Assembly: GCA_038030265.1 (NCBI GenBank)
Contig: CM075938.1
Span: forward strand, 49,283,189 to 49,347,188
Reading direction: 5' to 3'
From: Corythucha ciliata
Lineage: Eukaryota; Arthropoda; Insecta; Hemiptera; Tingidae
DNA: 64,000 bases
The notes beneath the pieces are model-generated. The model searched no databases and was not told the DNA's origin. It saw nothing but the letters and a program-made list of their open reading frames with translations. The position numbers were made by a program, and so were the translations under genes. This document shows, piece after piece, positions 35,101-44,050 of the stretch (position 1 is the first letter of the stretch; each line of letters opens with the position of its first letter).

Positions 35101-37172
35101 CCGTTTGTGCCACGGATTAGCATTGTTTCACACATTTATCCGCGAAAAAGAGCTTTCTCTCAATTCTAGCCGCGAAATAGCGGTTTTTGACAATTTCAGT
35201 CGCGAAGTGGCCTCAGAAAACCACGAATGCGCGTTTTCTCAATATTAGTTGAGCGTGTCGAGTGATAAGATCACTGCTTTTTCACGGGCGTTTCTCGCTG
35301 TAAACGATCAACACGCTTATATCACCCGCATCGTGAAAATCGATGAAATCGCAGCGATTCACGATCACGCAAGACGGAGCCTTAGTCCTGTCTAAAATTG
35401 AAGTAAAACTACCGCTCGCAACTAAAATGGAGAAAGACGCCAATTCGCGGATGAATTTGAGAAAATACGCTAATTTACAACGGAGATTGAGGAATGCGGT
35501 GTTTCGCGGCTAAAATAATTAAATTAATAAATCACACGCCGCTAACATTGGGAAAATAATGTGAAAAAGCACTGTTGTTCGCAGCAAAAATAGAGAAAAA
35601 GCGCTAATGCGAAGTAAAATATATAAAACGCTAACTCACGGATTTTGTAAAAATCATCTGATTCGGATATGAAATTGAGTAAAAGCAGTGATTCTCAGGT
35701 GAAATTAAGGAATAATTAACGGCTAAAATTCAGAATAATTTGTAGCTAAAATGATCAATAAATAAATGAATAAATAAATAAAAGAAATTTTAAAAAACCG
35801 CCAATTCATGAGGCCTCTGCGTATGCTTCACTCAACCCGATAGATGAGTCGTAACACTTTTCCAGTGGTCCGCTCTCAACATCTTTTGTTTTGACCACTT
35901 TTTGTTTGTTTAGCATTGTGATACAAATTGTTTAAAAAACAGAAACGAACAAAGTTTGTGCCGCAAACTTCACGCTACCTTGCTTTGGGAAATGCTTGAG
36001 GGACGCACGTTTTGGATTAAAAAAAAAAAAAATGGAATGCAATTTATGGTAAACAAACGATGTGGAGTTCGAAGATGTCGCCTAAACAAACGATTTGGTT
36101 CGTATCTGCCGTTGCGTCAACCTGGCGGCACACACTTTGTTTTTTGAAAAAATGTGTATCTCAGCGCTGAACAAAATGAAAATTTGGGGCTGAACTAACG
36201 ATTTTGAGACTGAATACGCCGCTAAACAACGGCTTCGACTTATTTACCGGCTTGAGGGAAGCAATACCACATAGAAGGCCTCGTAAACATATTGTTCGTG
36301 ACGACCTGAGTGCTCGCTGCTTGGTGAGGCGAAACAAAAACGATTTTGAGACTGCATGTGTGACTAAACAAACGATTTGGCTCACATGCTCCGTTGCGTG
36401 AAGTTTGGCGGCGCACATTTTGCATTTTCCAAAAACTTGGTGGCAATGCTGAACAAACGAATGGGGCAAGTTTCGTGCGCCGGGTACACAAGCATGCGAA
36501 ATTGGTGATTCGGAGCTAAATATCAGTAAATTGACAAGTTTAGGGCTAAATATTTTGTTGAAATTGTAAGTTTCGTGCCATTTTTTGCGGCCTAAACAAC
36601 CCACGACGGACAGCGTCGAAGTTTGACGAGATGTGACCCGTTCGGCGTAAACCCCAACCACACCCACTCCAATTATGCCACGCCACTCGGTCGCTTAGTA
36701 GTTGTGTCCGCCATTCGCGAGCTTGTCAAATAAATTCAAATTCAATCGCAGGGTGCACGCCATTGACCTCTGTGACGAGCACCCAGGACTTCTGTGGGTC
36801 GTATACCCAGGAAAACGGACATAAAGGTGTCCCATGTCCCGGGCAACCACTCTACCCCCAATACCCCCCCCCTCACCGCTACAGCCCTCTCCCCCAACCG
36901 TTTTCACTATTCGATGTGTTCATTGTCGAGGTAAATACGCTCGCGGTCTTCGGGCAATCCGAAAAAAAAACTGCTCACCTTTCCTGTTTTTAGCTGTTCA
37001 GCCCATGCACCAATGTTTTCTTCAAATAGTTTTCTTTATTTTTCAGGATAATATAAAAGCCGCTTTTGATTTGAACAACCTCTACAAGGAATGCAAAAGC
37101 AATCCGTTGAAAACGAGAAAAAAACCTGCCCTGCGCGAGGAAGAAGCTACGAATCACGTCAAATCAGAGTGA
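29102..37172 (+). CDS. TMX2: thioredoxin-related transmembrane protein 2 (TMX2)
   Basis: ER membrane member of the PDI/thioredoxin superfamily. Exons: 29102-29251, 29316-29511, 29571-29757, 29832-30027, 37047-37172. All are GT-AG and in frame, giving 284 residues against about 296 in human. Two or three N-terminal hydrophobic segments are followed by 'SKVANTILWFYSDVRMGLIY' (exon 2) and the thioredoxin-like domain (exons 3-4). The usual CXXC position reads W161-N-P-A-C165, so only the second Cys is kept, as in other TMX2 proteins (SxxC). 'GKIDVGRYPDA' and 'SKQLPTVIMF', with the cis-Pro, mark the fold. The last exon ('DNIKAAFDLNNLY') ends 'NHVKSE', without the dilysine ER signal of vertebrate TMX2. 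Intron 4 is 7 kb of satellites and MITEs; the others are 59-74 bases. Confidence 0.93.
30112..30360. mobile_element. MITE-like element rich in 'gaaac' and 'gtttc'
   Basis: Starts 'aagccgggtttccctaagg' and contains many self-complementary 'gtttctgaaac' and 'aaacaaaactgtttc' words. A diverged inverted end 'tttctctagtgggaac' lies near 30342. The same terminus appears inverted at 32775-32795 ('ccttagtggaaacccggctt'), so at least two copies or ends lie in TMX2 intron 4. Confidence 0.5.
30640..31400. repeat. satellite family F (TMX2 intron 4)
   Basis: Diverged units of 'cgcgaaattgcaagttt' plus 'tgggctaaatattc' at about 30-base spacing. G/C runs and two short transposon-like segments (30430-30640) precede it. 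Confidence 0.65.
31580..31910. repeat. satellite family A, reverse orientation
   Basis: Units such as 'cggctgaaattgag' and 'gcgaaaaagcgctcattc'. Between 31920 and 32110 come faint 'accaaaccctcgaaattt' units, relatives of family B. Confidence 0.6.
32490..33240. repeat. MITE pieces and satellite family F
   Basis: MITE-like pieces with 'tttccttagtggaaac' at 32517 and 32773 enclose family-F units and a G run (32600). A second family-F stretch runs from 32930 to 33230, also with a G run. The two F stretches share a long direct match starting 'ctaaatgtctgtgactctg'. Confidence 0.55.
33290..35240. repeat. satellite family A array with higher-order block copy 3
   Basis: Forward family-A units, interrupted at 33740-34186 by a MITE. 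The 34470-34720 part matches the block end-segments at 17.85-18.17 and 20.28-20.58 kb ('tcggtagaagatgag', 'ggggcccaccttgacg'). Units continue to 35240. From 35250 to 35390 the sequence is unique. Confidence 0.75.
33740..34186. mobile_element. MITE, 447 bp, inserted in the satellite
   Basis: Ends with inverted 'TGGGGAACTTGCA' and 'TGCAAGTTCCCCA'. Both flanks are satellite units ('ttagccacg' left, 'ttagcacat' right), so the insertion boundary is sharp. There is no long coding frame. A TTAGC-containing target duplication of about 8 bases is possible, but the satellite background makes it uncertain. Confidence 0.7.
35395..35800. repeat. satellite family A, reverse orientation
   Basis: Reverse units ('agcgctaatgcgaagtaaaat') facing the forward array that ends at 35240, separated by about 150 bases of unique sequence. 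The rest of the TMX2 intron (35800-37040) holds weak family-F units near 36480-36600 and no gene I recognise. Confidence 0.7.
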
Positions 37173-37950
37173 AAATTCTCCAGGTAATCAGTACTCGTGC
37201 GTTATTGATTTTCTATTAAACTAGTCGTGTTAATTTAAAAAGCTTTAAATTTTTAAAAATGTTCGAGCTCCATGACGTACGAAGAACGAACATAATTATT
37301 TTGTTCATTTAGGAAACATAAGATCTTGTTAGGTTGGACAATATAGTTTGTTGTTTTTTGCATTGCCAAGGGACGAAGAATTGATTTTGGGGTTGAGATC
37401 TCACATTTTACTATCATTTAGACCGTTGGTTACAAGGATTTTGACTCTGACGAAGGGATGATGGTGGTTGGGTTGGGAACGATGGTGAGCAAGTGGCGGA
37501 AGCTTCTGGACAAGGGGAAGAACTGTGTGGAGAGGGGTGTTTCTTTCAAACTCAGTCACGTTCGAACTGTTTGCTGGTTGAAATGCGCAAAAGGCGCTCA
37601 ACATGAGCTTCTTTTAAAGCTCAAAATTAGCGTTTTGCCTTGCTGTTGGTCCCAGTCGGCTTCGGAGCGGCCTATCGAGATCTGCGTGGGAGCGTGGGTT
37701 GTTAGCTATCCGGGGGTTTGGGTTTTCTCTATTCTCAAATTGGAGAAGAGTTCGCTGAAAACGACTTATTTTATTTTACAGTTCATGTACATTTCTTGGG
37801 TGAAAAAATCGATTTTTTTTTCTTTTTCAAACGCTGAACGACCGTTCTCGAGTTTCCATATCTTTCTCTCCTTTAATAAAAAATCAAATCTAACAATAAG
37901 TTGGGGGAGGGGTGGGTCAGACTCCCCACCCTCCCACCAGCCATCACTCT
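37173..37950. other. region between TMX2 and the first SLC17 gene
   Basis: Contains an open frame on the plus strand (37458-37952) without recognisable domain, signal peptide or conserved motif. I do not call it a gene. The TMX2 3' UTR is presumably at its left edge. Confidence 0.35.
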
Positions 37951-37951
37951 A

Positions 37952-38092
37952 ATGGTGTTTTACATTTACATAAAATTCTGATCTAGAGCAGTTTATTTCC
38001 ATCCGTCTTCTTCACTAACATACGTTTTATTTCAGAGTGGACGGGTGGAAATGAACTGATCCATGGTAAATTTTTGTGCAAATGGAAAACGC
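37952..38092. mobile_element. MITE, TA-target, copy 1, overlapping an SLC17 stop codon
   Basis: Palindromic element related to the better preserved copy at 59726-59863. Right end 'gtgcaaatggaaaacgc' followed by TA (38093-38094); left end degenerate ('gtgttttacatttacat'). The inner inverted arms are 'tttccatccgtcttc' and 'gacgggtggaaat'. Read on the minus strand its first base G completes the TAG stop of the SLC17 gene. It also carries two AATAAA words (38031-38026 and 37997-37992) that could act as poly(A) signals for that gene. Confidence 0.7.
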
Positions 38093-41000
38093 TATAAAAA
38101 ATGTTCAAGGGACTTGGACGTACCGAAATTAAAAGACTGAATGTCGTCACTCATAAGCATGACGTAGACGAAATTCCCGGTGAACATAGACAGTGCGCCC
38201 CATAAGAAAAAATCGTCATAAACATAGTCGTCCGTCTGTGCCGGGTGAAAACTTGGTTGATATGCGGTTGATGGGGGGGGGGGGTTGAGATTTACCGATT
38301 TTTTATCCGGAAGAAAGTACAACACGATGAGACCCAAAAATGCGACTGGTACTTCCGACACAAAACCTGCGACACCGGTCAACAGTCCGACGAAATTGGG
38401 AGCGATGTCGAACAGCGACAGAGTCATGCCAAGATTGGCGAACACCGTTGAGTAGAAGATTAAAATGAACATGGCGAGCTGAAAGTTTGGTGACGACGAG
38501 TAGGCGAAATAGAGCGTGAAAATGCACGCTCCCCAAAGGCCTAAGTGGAAAGTTTTTTGGAAGCGTACCGAAATCAATAGAAGCGTAGGGGGGTGGGGTA
38601 AAAGGGAAAAGAGCGTTACCGATTGAATTGCACGTTTTCCTGATGTAAATAATAGGGAAAATGTCTTTACCGATGAAATAATCGGCAACGAACGCGGCTA
38701 CGAACTGCACTACAGGCACAGTTACCGGTACTGTATTTATTATAGCGTTCAACTGCGCGAAAAAAAAAAAAAATAATAATAATAATAATAATGGGCCCTC
38801 GAGGTGCAGAAAAATGAGCAACAGTAGGTACAATAAAAAGATAGAAATACTTTGTTATGGTCCTTATAACCATGAACGACGCTAACGTAGAGCACGACCA
38901 ATTGTGACTCCGTCATCAACAACATAAACCAATTGTACAACATTTCAGTGAACATGTACCCGTGAAAGGGCGCACATTTCATTATTTCGGCCCACGGTGT
39001 CCTCTGCTTAGTTTTCTTAGGAATAAAACCGGGCAAAAGTGGTAGGTTGGGTATCACATTCGTTGCAACACCGTTACCCTGGAAAGAAGTCGCCAAATTT
39101 CGTACAAAAGCGAGCAAGTGTTTAGAAAGAGAGAAGAGAGAGAGAGAGAGAACAAGAGGACCTTTGAAGTGAACGCTCCGTAAAATGACAAAGCGTTGAT
39201 GTATGTTTTCTCCTTGTCCTTTATATAAAAACAATTTTCGGGCTCGTCGAAACCGAAAGTCACCCAGGCGATGCACCACAAAAACCCGAAATTTCCCGTC
39301 AGATAAAACAGGGTGTACCAGCCTTTTGGATTTGCCTTGAGAAATTCCGCCATTAAGTAAAGAATGAAACGCCCAAAATGTTTAGCTTTGAATAGAAATT
39401 AGCGAATTTTAGTATTTCGTATTGTCGACGGGGACGAGGCAATTGATTACCGGGAAGTCACCTGAATTAATCATCGTCACGGAGCGACAAATTTCATTGT
39501 AAGGAATCCACCTGACTAGAATATCGTAGGCGATTGGAAATAGGGCAGCCTGTGGGAAACAAATAATTTTAAAAACAATAATTATGCTAGTGAGGAGGAG
39601 GGGAGGAGTGGCGGATAAACGACGGAAGGAATTTTTCACCGTCGCCTAGTCCTCAACAAGAAGTCCGGCATGGTAATGAGGAAGAAGGGGACCCAATCGA
39701 CCCTTTTGGTCGGCGCCCACCCCTGAGAAACAAAAGGGGGCTGTGGTCCTGCTCCACGTGGGCGTCGAGCAAAGTTGAAATCTTTCACATATCCATTATC
39801 TTGACAAAACCGGTGTTCAGTACGAGAGAGAAAAGAAGAAATATCGCTGAATTTTGGTTCTCAGTGATCACACGAACGGCACCAGATGGACGAGAGGAAG
39901 AGCTCGCGAGCTTTGTTCCCTCCCCAACTCACCATGCTTAGCGGGGAGTAAGGCGGGAGAAGAGCAAGTTACCAGAGTTTTTGAACGAAAGGCCAATAAC
40001 AAAATCTGGACAAAAATTTCAAAGTCCAAAATCTTTCGGGACAAAAAGGAAAAAACGGGACACTCGACTTGAGGTGCCGTCATAAGGGCACTCGCAAAGG
40101 ATGTGCTTGAGCTCGAACAACTCCAACCACAAGAAGCTCTAACCACAAAAACATTGAAGCACAAAAAACCTTGAACCACAGAACCACAGAAAGCTGTAAG
40201 CCCAAAAAAGATCTCCGTGAAAAAATTGAACAGCCAAAACATGAACAACAAAAAGCTTTGAACAAGATGTGAAGCTCTAAGCTAACCACAAGAAGCCCTG
40301 GTCACAAAAAGGACTAACCACAAACCAAACAAAGTTATTGCCCTATTACAGAATTTTAAGCAAATGGGAAACTCTATCAGTTTTAATCAACTACGTTTAA
40401 AGCCCATGTGCTAAAATCAGGCCTAAAAAATTCAAAATCCCGGGTTCGCCAAGCTTTGAGCCGCCGTCCCGGTCACCCAATCTATGACACAAATGAATTA
40501 TTTTTTCGAAAACAGAAACCGCTGACCGCAAAAATGCGCTCCTTTTGAATCTGACATCAAAAATTATCCAAAAGTTTATGCTCTTCCACCCTGTATATTA
40601 TTTTGTAATAAATAATAAAGAATTTAAAAATCCCTCAACAGGAAACTTTTCGTCTTCTCTTTCCCCGATCCCGCATTAAATCCACCTCACCAACGCCCAA
40701 AGTACGAGCAAGAGTGCATTCTACGATTTTAAGTGTGTCTTTTTCAATTGTTCATTATAGAGTAACGGGGGGATGGGGTTTTGTCACGAAAATGGCTTGA
40801 TTTTTTAAGATTAATGCTGATAAATTAAATTAGCCTTTAGAGGAAAACAAAAGTTGAATCAACTTAGGTAAGAACGGATTGTACAAAGTGAGCGTTACCA
40901 GCTAACTGTCACTTGAAAAATTCAATAATTCTTAACAAGCCTTTAATTTAAGGAGAATCTATTTTTTTTTATTCTTTGATTAGTTAGCAATTGTGGAAAA

Positions 41001-41799
41001 ATAATTATCGGGCCAAAAACGCGTTTAAAAAAATTTAAAAAATGGAAATATGAGCAAAGCCACTGTTTCATATTCATTGCCCCATAGGGGCACGGAAATC
41101 TGAAACAAGATTGCGGAGCCTCCCGAATGCCCGCACTGTCTTTATGAAGCCGCTGTAGACAACCCTAGACCGTGCTGCTATCCAAAAAAGTGTGACAGAG
41201 AAAATCCGCCCCAAGAAAGCGTTGCTGCAGAGAACTTGAGCCCCCTCCGCACCCAGATAAGATTATTTCGTCCGCCACTGTTGTTAGGGAATGGGGGGGG
41301 GGGACGTTGTATGAAAGAGAAATGTTTACGTGGAACAGTCCTTGCGACGCTCTAATTGCAATCATTGCCCAGTAGCCGTAATTTTGACAGATATACGGCG
41401 TTATATAGGCGTACAGAGACAATATAATAAAGCAGACGAGAATGGAATACTTCAAATTGTAGTTTCTTGTGCATAACCCCGAGACAAGCCAAGCGATAAA
41501 TTGTAAATAAGCCGACGAAAAGAACACGGTGATCTTTTGGACGCTTGTCCAACTACTAATCTGAAGGGAAATAACCCAAAATTAACGATCTGACACAGGC
41601 GTTAAATTCAATGCCTCGGACTCACTGTACTACGAAACGGGTCCTCGTATATAACGTCCGAGTCTTTAACAACTTCTGAGCTGGCCATAATGATTATGGC
41701 GTTTATGGCGTTCAGGAGAATGCAGTCAACGACGAAGAAACCGCTCAAAAGGAACAATTGAATGTGACGCACTCCGAACCCCCAGTATTCGATCTCCAT
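38092..41799 (-). CDS. SLC17-type major facilitator transporter, gene A
   Basis: Twelve-helix MFS transporter of the sialin / vesicular glutamate / Na-phosphate (SLC17) family. The substrate cannot be told from sequence. Exons on the minus strand: 41799-41626, 41560-41330, 39549-39462, 39385-39162, 39078-38851, 38752-38620, 38540-38296, 38235-38092, all GT-AG and in frame, giving 488 residues, the usual family length. Family signs: 'GVRHIQLFLLSGFFVVD' in helix 1, 'AIRASQGLFH' (helix 4 region), 'RWIPYNEICRS', 'GWYTLFYLTGNFGFLW', 'KRTPW'-like 'KQRTPWAEI', 'IRKTCNSIG' and 'LFDIAPNFVGLLTGVAG'. The last corresponds to the family's LDIAP-Y-ILMGI motif. Exon 4 uses a weak donor (GTCCTC). Intron 2 (1.8 kb) holds repeats. 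The stop codon abuts a MITE. Divergent sister gene starts 101 bp away. Confidence 0.88.
40085..40340. repeat. short tandem repeat 'aaccacaaaaagctctg' (SLC17 A intron 2)
   Basis: Units close to 'aaccacaagaagctcta' recur at 15-20 base spacing. The reverse complement occurs at 49.92-50.2 kb and 62.77-62.83 kb. It resembles the 17-bp family C but has a different core. The rest of the intron (39560-40080 and 40340-41160) shows nothing I recognise. Confidence 0.65.
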
Positions 41800-41900
41800 G
41801 TGGGGCGGGCGGCAGCTTGAAAAGTGTTTTTTTCAAAATTACAACTTTTTTTCATTCAAATCATGTGATTGACAATTCTTTCGATTCAAGGACGCTAAAA
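41800..41900. promoter_or_regulatory. divergent promoter of the SLC17 pair
   Basis: A 101-base gap between opposed start codons. It is GC-rich at the gene A side ('tggggcgggcggcagc') and AT-rich at the gene B side. Both transcripts must start within it or within the other gene's first exon. Confidence 0.55.
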
Positions 41901-43864
41901 ATGGGTAAAATTTATCTTGTAGACTCAACCCAATCCATACACTTAAAAAGGGACGTAAATTTTAGTGTGCAAACAGTGCTGGGGATTGGGTGTCCGTCAC
42001 ATTCAACTAACGCTGCTTATGGGAGCCATTTCAATTGCGCTCATATTGGCGAAGTGCACCGTCATGGCTATAAGGCTCGCTCGGGGGGAACAGATCGACA
42101 ACGCTTCTTACTACGAGGACCCTTTTAAATATTCGGTTTAAAAAACAACAAAAAGTAATCTGAACCGTTCGAATAGTCACGAGCGATTTTTTCAAGGTTA
42201 TGGGGTGGGAAGAGGCGAAAGTTCAAGACCTGGAAAATTCGATTTACTACCTGTACGCACCGGCCTATCTACTGTCTGGTGTTATGTGCGTGAAAATTAA
42301 CAATAAATTCTTCCTTTTGGCCCTAATGTTGGTCATGTCGCTTCAGTCGTACATCATTCCATATCTGGCGGGACAGTCGAGCGCCGGCGTGGCATTTTTA
42401 AAGTCCATGAGAGTTATGCAGGGAGCTTTTCAGGTGAACCCAAGAAACACTCAAAATTATCTTTTTATGCCTTAAAACGTGATCAACCTTACTCAAAACA
42501 CACGCAGGGAATGATTGAATCAGTCGTGTATCAAATAGCTAGCAGATGGACACCGTACACGGAAACCTGTCGATGCATGGTCATCATCGCCATTGGTAAG
42601 AGCCCTGACCCCTACCACAACCAACGAACGACTAATTGACGCTGTCGTTCGAACAAATAGCTCCGTCAATCGGCGAGTGTTTCGTCTACGGACTGATGTC
42701 GTTCATTGGAAAAAGCGTGGGGGGTTGGACGAGCGTTTTCTACATTTCGGGCAACATAGGAGTCTTGTGGTGCGTCGCCTGTTTCACTTTTGGATCAGAC
42801 GACCCGAAAACTTGTTTTTACATTTCAACCGACGAGAAAATATTTTTGAGTCAACACATTCACGAGCTGGACCCTACTTCTTGCGTAATCCTTTGGAATT
42901 CGACGTTAAAAAAGATCCGCTCTCAACCTAACCTCTTCCTCCACTAATGTTTTTCAGAGTAAAAAGATTCCGTGGGGGTACATATTTAAATCGAAAAACA
43001 CTTACTTAATTTGTATCCAATCAATGATGGTCACGTGGACCACAGTTCTCATGGTTAAATCAGCCTACATTGAAAGATACATACGAGACACGCTCTCCCT
43101 AGGACGTGCTGAAGTGAGTCCCATGGATACCCCCCCCCCTCTTACCATTCTCCTCGACATACTTCACATCAATGTTTAGACCGTGAATTTAGGTGCAACC
43201 GTAGCGCTATTCAGTCTCCCGCTAGTTCAAATCCTCGCGGCCATCGTCTGCGATATTTTAATCAGCAAAGAATATCTTATGACGTCACACCAAAGGAAAA
43301 CATGCAATACGATCGGTAAGACAAGAGCGACAAACGTGATTCGTAATAAAAAAAAATTATGTCCTAAAGCTCTATGGGGCGCCGCTATCAGCATCATATT
43401 TGCCGGCTACGTGAAAAAACCCCTCAGCGTCATAACCTATTTGGTGTGCTACAGCATTTCCATCGGTTTTCTAGCTCTCGGCTCGGCTCTCGCCCCTATA
43501 GAGCTATCGCCGAATTATTCCGGCTTCCTACTGGGCCTAATCAAAGCATTTGGATTCGTCCTAGTACCGCCCATTTTAATTCTACTGCAGGAATTTGCCT
43601 ACCCTCAAGTAAAAAAAAACAACAACAATTTCGTAGGCTTATATGGGGGAAGTGGACTGAAACGCCTAAAAATCTTAACAGCAAAACAAAAAAATGTGGA
43701 TGGATATTTTTTACTCCGCTAGCCTGTGCCTATTCATCGCGAATTTCGTCTACATTATGGGCTATGAGCCGAAGGTGGAGGACTGGAATTTCCCAACAAA
43801 AATCAGAAGTAAACAGTCGAGCCTTTTACGTGGCAGACAATCTCTCATTAATTTGTCATTTTAG
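41901..43864 (+). CDS. SLC17-type major facilitator transporter, gene B
   Basis: Sister of the divergent gene at 38.1-41.8 kb. Proposed exons: 41901-41904 (ATG G only), 41966-42135, 42197-42433, 42508-42595, 42661-42884, 42958-43113, 43180-43315, 43370-43608, 43682-43864; 478 residues. The 4-base first exon is inferred. An in-frame stop sits directly upstream of the acceptor at 41964-41965, and the joined start gives M-V-C-K-Q-C-W-G-L-G-V-R-H-I-Q, parallel to M-E-I-E-Y-W-G-F-G-V-R-H-I-Q in the sister. Motifs: 'RWTPYTETCR', 'GGWTSVFYISGNIGVLW', 'QRKTCNTI' and 'IELSPNYSGFLLGL'. Lengths of the start-to-exon-2 part (174), exon 4 (88) and exon 5 (224) equal those of the sister. The loop before helix 7 is shorter, lacking the 'KQRTPW' region. 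Substrate unknown. Confidence 0.85.
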
Positions 43865-44014
43865 ACCGAAACAGCAGGATGAGTTCAACGGTTTTTTCTA
43901 ATTGAGGGAAAACACTAAATAAAGGGTAAGGAGAGGGAGGGACTTAGGCAAGATGGGCTAATGTCGAATGAAATGCTAGTTTTACTTTTTATAGTAAGAA
44001 AAAATGTTATTTTC

Positions 44015-44050
44015 CGAATAAAACGATACATTTTATTAGGACAGCATTTT
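44015..44050. terminator. overlapping convergent 3' ends of SLC17 B and RPL13A
   Basis: AATAAA for the plus strand ('ccgaataaaacg', about 44019) lies about 20 bases from TTTATT (about 44034), the minus-strand signal. The RPL13A stop is at 44049. If these minus-strand bases serve RPL13A, the two mature transcripts overlap at their tails. Confidence 0.5.

Noticed and set aside
37458..37952. Plus-strand frame of 164 codons between TMX2 and SLC17 A
   Set aside because: No domain, signal peptide, conserved motif or splice context. Its end runs into the MITE flank.
38620..38680. An extra intron in SLC17 A at 'atcg|gtaaag'
   Set aside because: Reading through keeps the frame and encodes the conserved 'IRKTCNSI' also present in the sister gene, so this GT is not used.
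38092..43864. SLC19 folate/thiamine transporter identity for the transporter pair
   Set aside because: First impression from membrane topology. The conserved segments (RWIPYNE, DIAPNF, GNFGFLW) fit SLC17 instead.
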